This document shows positions 44,921 to 55,323 of a stretch of DNA of 64,000 nt, one piece after another. The DNA comes from Pinus tabuliformis (lineage: Eukaryota > Streptophyta > Pinopsida > Pinales > Pinaceae). The notes beneath the pieces are model-generated. The model was not told where the DNA came from, did no database searches, and saw only the letters and a program-made list of their open reading frames with translations. The stretch's first letter is position 1, and every line of letters begins with the position of its first letter. The stretch covers positions 1,283,140,277 through 1,283,204,276 of the forward strand of contig CM062818.1 in NCBI GenBank assembly GCA_031772625.1, written 5' to 3'. The translations under genes and the position numbers were made by a program.

Positions 44921-45625
44921 ATGGATGAAGAACTTGAGCAAATTGAAAAGAATAATACTTGGGAATTAGTTCCTAGACCTCATGATAAAAATATTATAGG
45001 AACTAAATGGATATTCAAAAACAAGCTGAATGAAAATGGAGAAGTTATTAGAAACAAGGCCAGACTTGTTTGTAAAGGGTATGCTCAACAAGAAGGTATA
45101 GATTTTGAAGAAACTTTTGCACCTGTTGCTAGACTTGAAGCCATAAGGATGTTTCTTGCTCTTTCTAGATTTAAGAAATTCAAAGTATACCAAATGGATG
45201 TAAAATCTGCCTTCCTTAATGGAGATTTAGAAGAAGTCTATATTGAACAACCAGAAGGATTCATTCTTGGAAATGATGCAAAACTTGTATGCAGACTCAA
45301 AAAGGCTCTCTATGGTCTAAAACAGGCTCCAAGGGCCTGGTATTACTGCCTTAACAAATACCTACACCAACAGGTTTTTTCAAAAGGGTCAGCAGATAGC
45401 AATCTATATACAAAGATTGACACTGATAAATTGCTAATAATTGTTGTTTATGTTGTTGATATCATTTTTGGTAGCAATGAAGAATCCATGCGTCAGAATT
45501 TTTCTTCAGTCATGCAACAAGAATTTGAAATGTCCTTGCTTGGTGAACTTACCTATTTTCTTGATCTACGAGTTCAACAAAATAAAGATGGTATTTTCCT
45601 TTCACAAACCAAATATCTCAAGTAG
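44921..45625 (+). pseudogene. copia A reverse transcriptase with altered active site
   Basis: RVT_2 family: [81 protein letters not shown]. The catalytic YVDD is read here as YVVD at about 45,449, so the first of the two Asp residues is lost. The frame ends at a TAG at 45,623 and the next conserved part is in another frame. Confidence 0.88.
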
Positions 45626-45636
45626 ATCTTGAAAAG

Positions 45637-46200
45637 GTGCGCATGGAAGATTTTAAACCTGTATGTACCCTAATGGTATCAGGATGCAGTCTCATCTCAA
45701 ATGATGATACAGATCTTACTCTTCATGCATATACAGATGTAGATTGGGCAGGAAGTGTTGATGACAGAAAAAGCACTAGTGGTGGTGCATTCTATATAGG
45801 TTCCAGGTTAGTGTCTTGGTTTAGCAAGAAACAAAGTTCAATTGCGTTATCTACAGCTGAAGTAGAATATGTGGCTGTTGCATCTTGCTACACACAACTA
45901 CTTTGGATGATGCAAACATTGCAAGACATTTAGATCACATATACTCCACCCATCTCCATTTTATGTGATAATACAAGTGCCATCAGTATTTCAAAGAATC
46001 CAGTCATGCACTCCAACACCAAGCACATACCCATCAAATACCATTTTCTACATGAACAAGTGCGTGAACAAAAGGTAAAATTGGAATATGTTCCCTCCAA
46101 AGAATAGGTTGCTGATATATTCACTAAACCACTGCCTAGAGAGACATTTGAATATCTCAGACAAAAGCTGGGAGTAGTTGCTGTATCATCCTGCTGTTAA
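45637..46200 (+). pseudogene. copia A RNase H with upstream deletion
   Basis: AYTDVDWAGSVDDRKSTSGGAF, SSIALSTAEVEYVA, LCDNTSAI and KHIPIKYHFL are copia RNase H signatures. The segment normally between the RT thumb and the first RNase H Asp (roughly 75-110 residues) is missing between SNDDTDL and the domain start, so there is an internal deletion. TAG stops at 45,931 and 46,106 break the frame. The natural stop is TAA at 46,198. Confidence 0.85.
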
Positions 46201-47025
46201 ATCAAATTTTTCAGATAAAGGTTATTATACGTGTGTTTCATGAAGTGTAGTCGCGTACACAGGCAGGTTTCTGTGGGTCAAGGAGCGTATATGTTTTTCA
46301 GACAAGAAAAATAGTGGGGCAAGCTCTGATATGGGCGCTCTGACTGATATTGATGATTAATATGCTCTATTCATTAATTTTATCTTACTAACAAATATGC
46401 CTTGATCATTGACCTGTTAACAATGCACAGGTAGCACCAGTTCAGGGGGAGCATTAGCCTTCATGCACATTCAACATTGTTGGCATGATGGTTGTTGAGT
46501 CCAGCTATGGCTTCAGATATTTATACCATTTGTTGCTTAAGTCATGTAAAAGTCTAGGGTGTGATATGTGTTCTCATACATTTGAATGAGTCCTCTTGGA
46601 CAAATGATGTGATTTATATCCCCACTTTACATGGGATGGATGATGTAATATTTCTTGTTTTTTTCATGTACAAACATTTAGTATATCGCCACTTGGTTGT
46701 TTATATCCCCACTTGGTTGGGAGATGGATGTATGTATGAGTCATTAGTGATAGGAAGTTCATCCTCACATAGTTGAGTTATAGAGTCATGTTATTCTTTT
46801 AGAAAACCTTTTTGCAGACTTGCTTGTGCTTAGGGGGAGCATGGACGGTTTCAGTACATCTCAGCATGGGAGCTCAATCAAAGAATTCAGCATGTACTCA
46901 GGGGGAGCATGACCAACATAATGTATGTCCAAGGGAGAAATTATCTTGGTCCACCATTTACCCTTGATGTCAAAGGGGGAGAGTGACTTGGTGTTGTTGT
47001 TGCCATCAAGTCCAAAGGGGGAGAT
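46201..47025 (+). other. copia A 3' non-coding region with repeated G-rich tracts
   Basis: No env-like ORF is visible. Five GGGGGAG tracts occur (near 46,443, 46,834, 46,899, 46,975 and 47,016). The last is the polypurine tract just before the LTR. One more copy of the LTR GCGTAC/GGTTTC/GCGTATA module lies near 46,250. Confidence 0.65.
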
Positions 47026-48539
47026 TATTGGAATTATGATACAGGTGCTGTCCTTGATGGCAACTCACTCAGATGAAAGATCACAGTACAACATGTCAAC
47101 AACAAATAATTACAGATCAGACTACAAAGAATGAAGAAAGAGAGGTATATGTAGGTTCACCTTGACCAAGCTGCGTATACATGCAGGTTCACTGAACACA
47201 AGTAGCGTATACGTACACGCACTTTCACAGAAGGAAAAGCATGTATATCTTGGAAGACTAAGTTTTTGGTTCGAGGTATTTGGTCCAAGATATTGGTCCT
47301 AAGTGGTTTTGGTCCATGGTATTGAGAAATGCCCAAAACTATATAAGGAGGAGAAGATCATTAGGCCAGGTGTGCAAGTATCTAATATCTGATGAAGTGT
47401 GAGATCTAGTATACAGGTTATTGGCTTATGGTGTTGTGCTTGATTTGAACCAAGGATGAACCTTAGCGGTTGATGAAGGATAAGATCTAATGATGGATCG
47501 GGATCTTAAGGCTTGAATTGAATTATAATTATGTGGTTTGATCATGTATAGTCTAGATCTGAATACTGACGCATGTGTTATTCTGTAAATATTATGATCT
47601 GGGTATAACTGAAGTCTGAAATAGTTGCAGAATTATGAATTAATATTTGTAGATGTGTATGCTAGTTGGCTTTGATAAAAGCACGTATACATGTAGGTTC
47701 GACACATGGAAGTAGCACATACCTTATAAAGTATGTTTCAGTTTTTTCTGTTTGCTATTGTAGAGTTCTGGGTTTTGGTTTGGGTTCTGGTGACTATATT
47801 CTGGTGACAGTATTCTGAATGATCGGATTGATTGTGATTTGACGATGTGTTTTCAAAGTGATTGATTGATTCAGTCGTGGTTGATTCAGAGAGTGATGAT
47901 TGAGTTTCAACGATTGATTGATGCAGATGTATTTGATGATTGAATTTCAGTTATGATGTTGTTGATGGATCCAGTCTGAAAATTTATGAAACGTGGTCCT
48001 TGGAGGAAGAAAGAAGTTTGTAGCCTTCTGTAGGTCGACGCTTATGTACTAGTAAACATATCGGCTAGTACAAGAGTTAGGGGGTTGTAGCTCCCTTCCA
48101 GTAGAAGTTGGAGAACGAGAGAAGGTTGTAACCTTTTGCAGGTAGAAGCTTGCATACTGGTATGAGTCTGCACCAATACAAGATTGTAAACAGATTTTCT
48201 TATTATTAAAAGAAGATAGAGACGACAACAGCAGGTGGTTTTTACCCACATTGAGTTTCCACCTTATATCTTGGTCTTCATGTGTGTGGCTTATGTGTGA
48301 TGCTTTATTCTGCTTTTACTGCACTGTCTAAAAACAATCTCTGATATACTGGTTAAAGTTCAATGCATGATAAATTGGCTAAATCAAAAGTTCTCTGCAT
48401 ATACGCTGGTTGCTTTAAGTATAGTCGCATGTACACTCTAGTTCACTTAGTTGAAGTAGCATATACAAATCTGTTTGGGAAATAAAATTATTGATTTGAT
48501 AATACTGATTCACCCCCCCTCTTAGTATTATTTCCAACA
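47026..48539 (+). repeat. copia A 3' LTR
   Basis: 1,514 bp, TATTGGAATT (TG changed to TA) to CCAACA. TATATAAGG lies near 47,340. It lacks the 43-bp duplication of the 5' LTR. Confidence 0.95.
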
Positions 48540-48791
48540 CTCCTTGCAAATGTTTTTCCTAATCAAGACAATAGAGGGAGAATGTTGATTAGTATTTAAT
48601 AGGATCAAAACTAAATGAGTTTATGAAAACAAAAACTGAAAAGACATGAGATACTTATCTTTGTGAGTTGTTGGGGGCTCCCTCCAAAGCTTGAGGGATA
48701 CCTACATACTTACAAAAAAATACAAAAATGTATTTTCCAAAATATGTTAAAAACATATAAAACAAGATATATAAAGCTACAAGCAAAGGAC
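48540..48791. other. No gene seen: right flank of copia A
   Basis: AT-rich, with an A8-type run. It follows the gag of element H in minus orientation and shows no pol reading frame. Confidence 0.4.
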
Positions 48792-49695
48792 TTAGTAGTG
48801 TAAGTCCCTATTGTCGGGTTCTTCGGGCTTGACTTTCTTTGACTTTCCTTCCTCAACAAAGTTGGCTTGATCCCTTCCTCTCTTCTTATTCTTTGGGTTG
48901 TCTAGACAATCACTTTTGTAGTGACCCTTCTTATGACATTGTTAGCACTCTATCTTGGACATGTCAACTTTCTTCCTTGGTCCCTTTGATATCTTTCCTT
49001 TATGATGAGAAATGTAGACATTTGATACTCCTTCAGGATTGGTAACCATTGAGATCCTTAGTTCTTCTTGACTGCAGGAAATCCATAATTCTCCAAAGGT
49101 GGGAGCTACCTTCCAACTATTGAGACTTGCAGCAAATGCACCCCAAGAGGGTGGAAATCCTAATAGAGAAACGATCACAAGTTATTTGTTTGGAACAATC
49201 TCATCAATAGCCAAGAGATCATTCCTGAGTCTAGCTATCTTCACAAATAAGGTTGCCACAGTGTCTTCTTTAGTCATATTTGTGGTCCTTAGTTCATTCT
49301 TCAAACTTTCTACTTGACCAATGTTCTTAATAGTAAATAGCTTCAACAAGGCTTCATACATTTTTTGAGCATGATCGATGTTAGCTATGAATTGGACAAT
49401 ATTGTCCTTTATCCCTTCTACCACAAGAGTCATGGCCACCAATTCTAATTCCCTGTATTTCACTTTGTCGACATCATTGGATCTATAGGCTTCTTTACAT
49501 TTCCTCTTACCATGTCCAACACTTTGTTCTTTTCAAGGATTAGATCAATGCTCTTCTTCCAATACCTGAATTTAGAGGCTCCTTCAAGTTTTTTATCTCC
49601 CTTGATTGATTTAGATATTTTTCTTAAATATAATAGACTCGTTCTCTAAGATAGTCCCTTTGAATGGTTCCTTGATCAAGTGCTTGAGATTGCAT
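48792..49695 (-). pseudogene. Ty1/copia gag (element H)
   Basis: Minus strand: ATG at 49,695, 34 bases after the primer site. One main frame has UBN2-type signatures (ELELVAMTLVVEGIKDN, MYEALLKLF, LKNELRTTNM, FVKIARLRNDLLAI). A zinc-knuckle region, QCHKKGHYKSDC, lies near 48,920, and a Lys-rich tail runs to a TAA at 48,792. The first Cys-X-Cys of the knuckle is interrupted by a stop, and other stops and a shift near 49,470 occur. No pol follows, so H is either truncated by copia A or a gag-only element. Confidence 0.8.
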
Positions 49696-49717
49696 TTTAC
49701 TTCCTTTTTCGCCAAAT

Positions 49718-49728
49718 CTCTGATACCA
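49718..49728 (-). promoter_or_regulatory. Element H primer-binding site
   Basis: TGGTATCAGAG on the minus strand directly after the LTR: initiator-Met tRNA type. Confidence 0.85.
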
Positions 49729-51259
49729 TGTTAGAAAATCAGAAAGGCAGAAAGATTTTCTTATTCTTGATAATTACTTATGATGTTTCTTATTACTACG
49801 ATTATTTATATCTTCTTTCTTTTAGTTCATCAAGAAATTACTAAAGTGGCAACACATAAAACAATAGACACCAGATGTAGGCACATGTGAAGGAAAAACC
49901 CCCTCAAGGAGAAAACCCAGTCAAGATAATTCTTCCTTTCAATAGTATTCTTTGAGACTCTTTACCCTAGACCAAGACCATACCTTTCCTCCACACCAAG
50001 TTAGTCTCCCAGAATTTCAACCTCTTTCCAACAACTTTGACTAGGTAGCAACTTACGATAACTGGCATCTTGTGGCAATAGTGAAACTTGGAAGGCTTCG
50101 ATCTCCCAATCCAAGACATGAAATAGAGAAAGAGAAACACAAAAATTTTGATTTTCCTTATTTCCTTAGACTTCCCCAAACTCACATTCACTTTGGATCT
50201 CTGACAACAAACTTCACACCTTTTCCTAGCTACAAGACAACTTCACACTTCTTCCCAGCTACAAGATAATTTCCCACTTCTTCCCAGCTACAAGAGGATT
50301 CAAACTTGTATGTAAGAATGATGCTCCAAATGAATTTGATGAGCTTCCTTTTATAGGTCTAAAATGGGCCTCCTAAGAAAAATGTACAACCAAAATAAAC
50401 TTTATAAGAACCAATAGGATTCAAGATGACGATGTCAACCATGGGGGATGTTTCACCATTTTTGGGGTTAAAAAAAAAAAAAAAAAAAAACTATTTGTTC
50501 AACTTATCTCCCTAAGGTTTTACTCAAATTTTGAACGGGAGTACTTGTTGGATGCAAAATTTAATTCCTCATCCAAGGAGTACCCATGTTGCTTACTTTT
50601 GATGGACCCTGCTATACGAAAAATGAGAAATACATGAAAAAAAGTGATTGCAATCACGTTTTTCATGTATTTATCATTTTTCGTGTAGTAGGGTCCATCA
50701 AAAATATGCAACATGGGTAATCCTCAGATGATGAATCAAATTCTGCATCCAAAAAGTGTACTCGCTCAAAATTTGAGTAAACCCATAGGGAGATAAGTTG
50801 AAAATACGAGTTGAAAAAGTAGTTTATTTTTTCCCTCTAAAACTTGATGATGTAATATAATCTTATTTTATTATTTCCACTATTATTTTATAATTTCCTT
50901 AGGAGGCCCATTTTAGACCTCAAAAGTAACCTAAGGTCCTTAGGCCGACTTGATCTTCTTCTTCGCCGACATGGTGTGAAGGTTACATAATTCATTTTTG
51001 ACTCAATACTTAACCTTTTTACATGATTCAAAAGCCCAAGAAGGGTCTCTTTAAATGTACAATGACTCTATAGACTTAGAATAAATCCTAGAAGTCCTAA
51101 ATGGGGATTTTGTCCTAAACAAGGTGACCCAAGCATGAAACCCATGCTTTAATAAGTCACAATAATAATAATAAAAATTATTTCCTTTATTCCTTTGACA
51201 AGTACATTACATGACTCAAGTATATTATTGAAGACCGAACATTGTTACATTTTCTAACA
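49729..51259 (-). repeat. Element H 5' LTR, interrupted by a MITE
   Basis: Ends TGTTAGAAAA and TTTTCTAACA form a 10-bp inverted repeat around 1,531 bp, which includes the roughly 575-bp MITE copy. The matching 3' LTR is not seen in the window. Confidence 0.8.
50351..50925. mobile_element. Palindromic MITE, copy 2, inside the H LTR
   Basis: The left AAAATGGGCCTCCTAAG block and its inverse on the right bound a foldback like copy 1 but in the opposite orientation. The core palindrome is at about 50,585-50,715. An A21 run lies at 50,470-50,490 in the left arm. The outermost TIR bases differ from copy 1, so the exact ends are uncertain. Confidence 0.75.
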
Positions 51260-52246
51260 GTTCTGCCATAACTGTGTGATCCATCACTAGCAACACCATT
51301 GGGCTGCAATCATCTCTTCAACAGTGGATCAATTAAAAAGGGGCCGAATCTTGTGTGTGCAATTTGTATCCATCTTCATAAATGAGGATCCTCTTAGACC
51401 TACTGGCACTCTTCAAGCACTAGTCAGTAATGATAATTCGATACAATAGTTGGATCTCAATATTATAATGTACTAGTGTTAATAAGAAGATATTAAGAAG
51501 CCTTTATTAAGTGAAGTAATTGAGTTATTGGGTGATTATTTTACTGTAGGGGTTTCATCTTGTAACAAGAAGGTACAAGTGTACCAAGCGTCTGTGATGC
51601 GTTAAAACCCAACATAAAAGTAGGACTAGGTTTTGTGACCTGTATATTGTATGGCTAATGAGAAAAGGCTAGGGTTTCAAATAGTCTTGAAATTATTCCA
51701 TTGATTTTTAGCAACACAAATTTGGAAGGAAATTGTATCATAGCCTCTTTGACAACATGATAATATGGATAGTAATAATGTCGTGATGATAGTGATGATC
51801 ATGATTTGACAGATGATTATGACACAAGTTTTATGATAGTGATCTTAGTATTGACATAGCTTGTAGACCCTATGATAGTATTCTGAAGCAGAATGAAGTA
51901 TTGATGCCTTGGTTGCTGACAAATGTCTTAATGCCGTAGTGTGCTAGTGTTGAATTTGTTAAAGTGGAAGAGTTTTGAATGTTGTAGTGAGTTATGTATT
52001 AGAAAATAAGAGCAGTAGCTCAGTCATATTCAGACATCATTACATCAGGAGATAAGACATGACAATATTCTTCTCCGAGTTTTAAGTGATACTAGTGCAT
52101 TAGTTAGAAAATGAATATGACATAGTAACTTGCACTTGCATTAGTGATATTAATGAGATTTGGGTGATGATGATTTGAGAAAATGCAAACAATAAAACTA
52201 CTCCCGTGATAATATCCCTATAATAGTTGTGACAGTGATAACAATG
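51260..52246. other. No gene seen
   Basis: About 1 kb of AT-rich sequence with no sustained frame, repeat or RNA gene that I recognise. It may be old intergenic or decayed element DNA. Confidence 0.5.
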
Positions 52247-53253
52247 TGTTATAGCTCCAAATCTCACTCTTGGGTTTGTGATACTACACTCATGGCCCAG
52301 GGCAACCCCTCCTTCCAGACCTGGTCCAAAATTTAAAAAACAGAGTTTTATTCCCTATACGTGACATTTCCCTGAGCTAAACATGTGTATACATGGGTCT
52401 GTGTATACCCAACCAGTGTATATGTCTTAAAACACTTAAAAAAAATTAAATCTCCTTAATTTCGAGCGGAGATCGTGGGTTTTACCTGCTGATCACCTGT
52501 TAGTGCCCGTGGCCCAACTGTTCCCAACGAATTCCCAACTAAAAAACTACTTTGGGAGAAGTATAAAAAGGCTTCAATGGGAAGGCCTAAGGGAGGAGAG
52601 AAGAGAGAGAATGGTTATTATGCTGAGATTTCCCTGACCAGGTCTGAAGATCCTAGTGCCTCTTGCACTTCCCCCATTTTTACAGGAAACCCTTGTTTCC
52701 TTGTGTGATGATGTCCATCTACTACTTGTGATATCATGGAGTAAGTCATGGAAGGAGTTTGTTAAAGGCTTGAGACTGGACGAATCCGGAGGTCGGTTCC
52801 GCTTGGAGCTTGCGAAAGGATGACTCAAGTGAAATTATTCCTTTATGTACTTTATTTGTCTATAATAAGAGAAGCACTTGTCTTTGTTCCTGATATAAAT
52901 CTTCTTCATGTTTATGATATCCATGTTATGATTCATATATGAAAGGTTGTTTAATTGCATAACTAACTACTTTCCAATATACTATGAAGATGATTTCTTT
53001 ATAATGTTTAGTCCACATACTGCTGTACTTTCTTGAATTGATTGTTTTGCGGGTTGAAGGAGCAAAAGGAACTCCAAGAAGGGTTTCGACCCTGGAAGGA
53101 CCTTCTCAAACGTAGGACCTCAGGTACACCCCTTATCGTAGAGTTTGCTTATATTAGCATTATGGCTGTATGGAATGTGTGTTTCTCCGTATAGACAACT
53201 TTCAGTCTGCTAGGGTATCAGCCCAAGACCCTAGGGGAACTTTTCCCTTAACA
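52247..53253 (+). mobile_element. Solo LTR with CAATG target duplication
   Basis: TGTTATAGCTCC to CCCTTAACA, 1,007 bp, flanked by CAATG at 52,242-52,246 and 53,254-53,258. A TATAAAAAG box lies at 52,562. No primer site or coding region follows, so the internal part was lost by LTR-LTR recombination. The last 50 bases (a CTAGGGT ... ACCCTAGGGG pairing, then CCCTTAACA) are laid out like the ends of the Tat LTRs of B and A2, suggesting a related family. Confidence 0.9.
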
Positions 53254-54099
53254 CAATGAATTTACTAAAGAGTAGAGTGACCTTGAGTATTCGTAATGGC
53301 AGTGATAACATACTCTTTATATTGACAATTATATTAATGAATGACAATGGTAGTTGTAACATCCCTATTGAAAATTTCATGTAATAAAAGTTAAAAACAA
53401 TATCCACATATGAATGGGACACTTATTCCAAGCTGAATGTTGGGCAGGAAATCCTATTGTGTGTTCATTTGGTTGTTTATGGCTAAGGAAATTGGAAAAG
53501 AATTTGGAAAGGAAAAATGGAATTTTTGGCACAATTATTTATGAAAATAATGGAAATTAGGAGAAAAGGGAGGTGAAAGGTCATAGGTTGCACGTGAGGA
53601 GGAAAATGAAGGAAAATAATGGAAAATGAAGAAAATAGAGGCCTCATTCATAAAAAGGCTTATGAGGGTCAGTTGGTAACCCTTTTTCAGTTTAGCTTTG
53701 GAACTCTTTCATTATTCTCTCTCTCTCATACTTTTGGACACTTAGAGTTTTCTTGGAGCACTTTGGCATTAGAGCAAGAGAGCCAAAGAAGGCAAGAGGA
53801 AACAAAGATCAAGTAGGGAAAGGCAGGATCAAGCAGTTACAACAGGCTTCATTGCAAGTATCGAATTGCATGTGTATTTTCCTTGCTAAATTTGGCATGC
53901 ATGGCATTGCATGTGTTTCTTTTCTACCATGGCATGGGTTTTGCCAGGTGTGACAGTATTTTCAGCCTAGCCTTGCCATTTCATGAGAGCTTTGATGAGA
54001 TGGGTTCTCTCATACAGTTTGTGTGGGATGGCCGGATTGGATTCAAAGCCGAGTGGGGTGGATCTTCGAATTGACAAACACATGGTGGTAGTGGTCCCT

Positions 54100-54370
54100 A
54101 AACCAAACAGAGGATGAACGAAGCCACTGGCCTAGTAGCTCTGAACTAGAATGTGGGTTGCGGTAAAGCCAGATTGTGTGCCTCAGTGGGCCTAGGAATC
54201 CTTACCAGTGAATGGAGGGATATACGGTAAAGCCAAGAGGTGGATTTTCTCTACGTTGGGCCTAGTGATTCCGGGATGGAATTCACGGTAAATCTTGGAT
54301 AGTATGTCTCGGTGTAGGGCCTAGTGATCCCTAAATCAGACTGTGGATGCATGGTAAAGCCTGAGAGACT
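54100..54370. repeat. Tandem repeat of about 62-67 bp in the E LTR
   Basis: Three to four diverged units share CGGTAAAGCC and GGGCCTAGTGATCC. Confidence 0.7.
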
Positions 54371-54549
54371 AGGAGGCACTCAAATTCCTCACGGTGTAGG
54401 TGAATAACTCCATTGGCATCCACATTGATTGGTGTTTTTGATGTGTTCTATGAGTCCCACATTCATGTTTGGAATATGGCACGAGGGTGATTGGTTGAAG
54501 AGAGACTTGGCTTAACCAATCTATGGTCAGGTGGAATGTGGTAGTCCTA

Positions 54550-54883
54550 TGTTAGGCCCCTATACTACTAGTGTAACCCCTTATTGTTATTAGTATAACC
54601 CACTTATTATATTGATGTACCCATGTAGTGCCCATATTGTTACTATTGTGCCCCATAGAAGCCCACTATTGTTATTATTGTGGCCCTTACATTATTATTG
54701 TTATGTCGGCTCTGATTATGTTATAACCCCTTAGACTCCTATATATAGAAGGGAGGTATTTTCATTTGTATCATCCAAGAATTGTTCATTTATGTAATGT
54801 AAAGGAGGTTGCCCCCTTGAAGAGGCTGAATTCTAAGGCGTGGATTTATCTTTTCTATCTTTTCTTGAGCTGGTTTCATAACA
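54550..54883 (+). repeat. Element D 5' LTR
   Basis: 334 bp, TGTTAGGCCCC to TTTCATAACA. TATATATAG lies near 54,760. The near-identity of the two LTRs indicates a recent insertion compared with its neighbours. Confidence 0.96.
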
Positions 54884-54885
54884 TT

Positions 54886-54897
54886 TGGTATCAGAGC
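54886..54897 (+). promoter_or_regulatory. Element D primer-binding site
   Basis: TGGTATCAGAGC, a full match to the common initiator-Met tRNA site. Confidence 0.92.
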
Positions 54898-55323
54898 TTT
54901 GGATTCTAGGGTTTCGCTGCTCCAAACAGGTCATCATGGCATTTTCGCTACAAATTTTTTTCTGTGACGTTTTAGAAGTCGCAAAAAAAAACCCATTTGA
55001 GAAGAATTGGTGCTGAACCTTGGGTCCGAATTTCAGAGCATTTCGCGTGATATTTTCAGAGATATGATCTGAGGAAGTTGGTCTTTTTGCAGACTCCTGA
55101 ATTACATTCAAAACAGGTGACCTGGGGAAAATCGTCATAACTTTCTCTCTGAGGATCGGATTGAAATTTCGTAAGAAGGTACAGAAAGAGGACAGACTGT
55201 AGTTTCTTGTGTATGTGCTTCAGATTCAAAGGTTGAAACAGTGACTCGTGGCACGTCGTACAAGTTTGCTCTGCTGAACCAGTCTAAAAGCAAGTCACTA
55301 GGGAGATTTCACATAACTCTTCC
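54898..55323 (+). other. Element D leader
   Basis: Untranslated leader between the primer site and the gag remnant. No ORF is supported. Confidence 0.5.

Larger units (their letters stand above)
7041..48539 (+). mobile_element. Ty1/copia LTR retrotransposon 'copia A' (SIRE-like), split by nested insertions
   Basis: The LTRs at 7,041-8,631 and 47,026-48,539 are nearly the same sequence and end in TG...CA (the 3' copy starts TA). A tRNA-iMet-type primer site follows the 5' LTR and a purine-rich tract precedes the 3' LTR. Coding order is gag, protease, integrase, RT, RNase H, which is copia order. Gag carries a zinc knuckle, an acidic coiled-coil stretch and two further zinc knuckles, as I recall for SIRE-like elements. 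Removing B (9,515-35,073) and C (35,441-42,710) with one copy of each target duplication rejoins the gag frame exactly. After that removal the element is about 8.7 kb. It is dead: many stops, a damaged RT active site and a deletion ahead of RNase H. Confidence 0.93.

Noticed and set aside
53619-54074. Possible host-gene exons between the solo LTR and element D
   Set aside because: They fall inside the E LTR, overlap in several frames, and show no domain.
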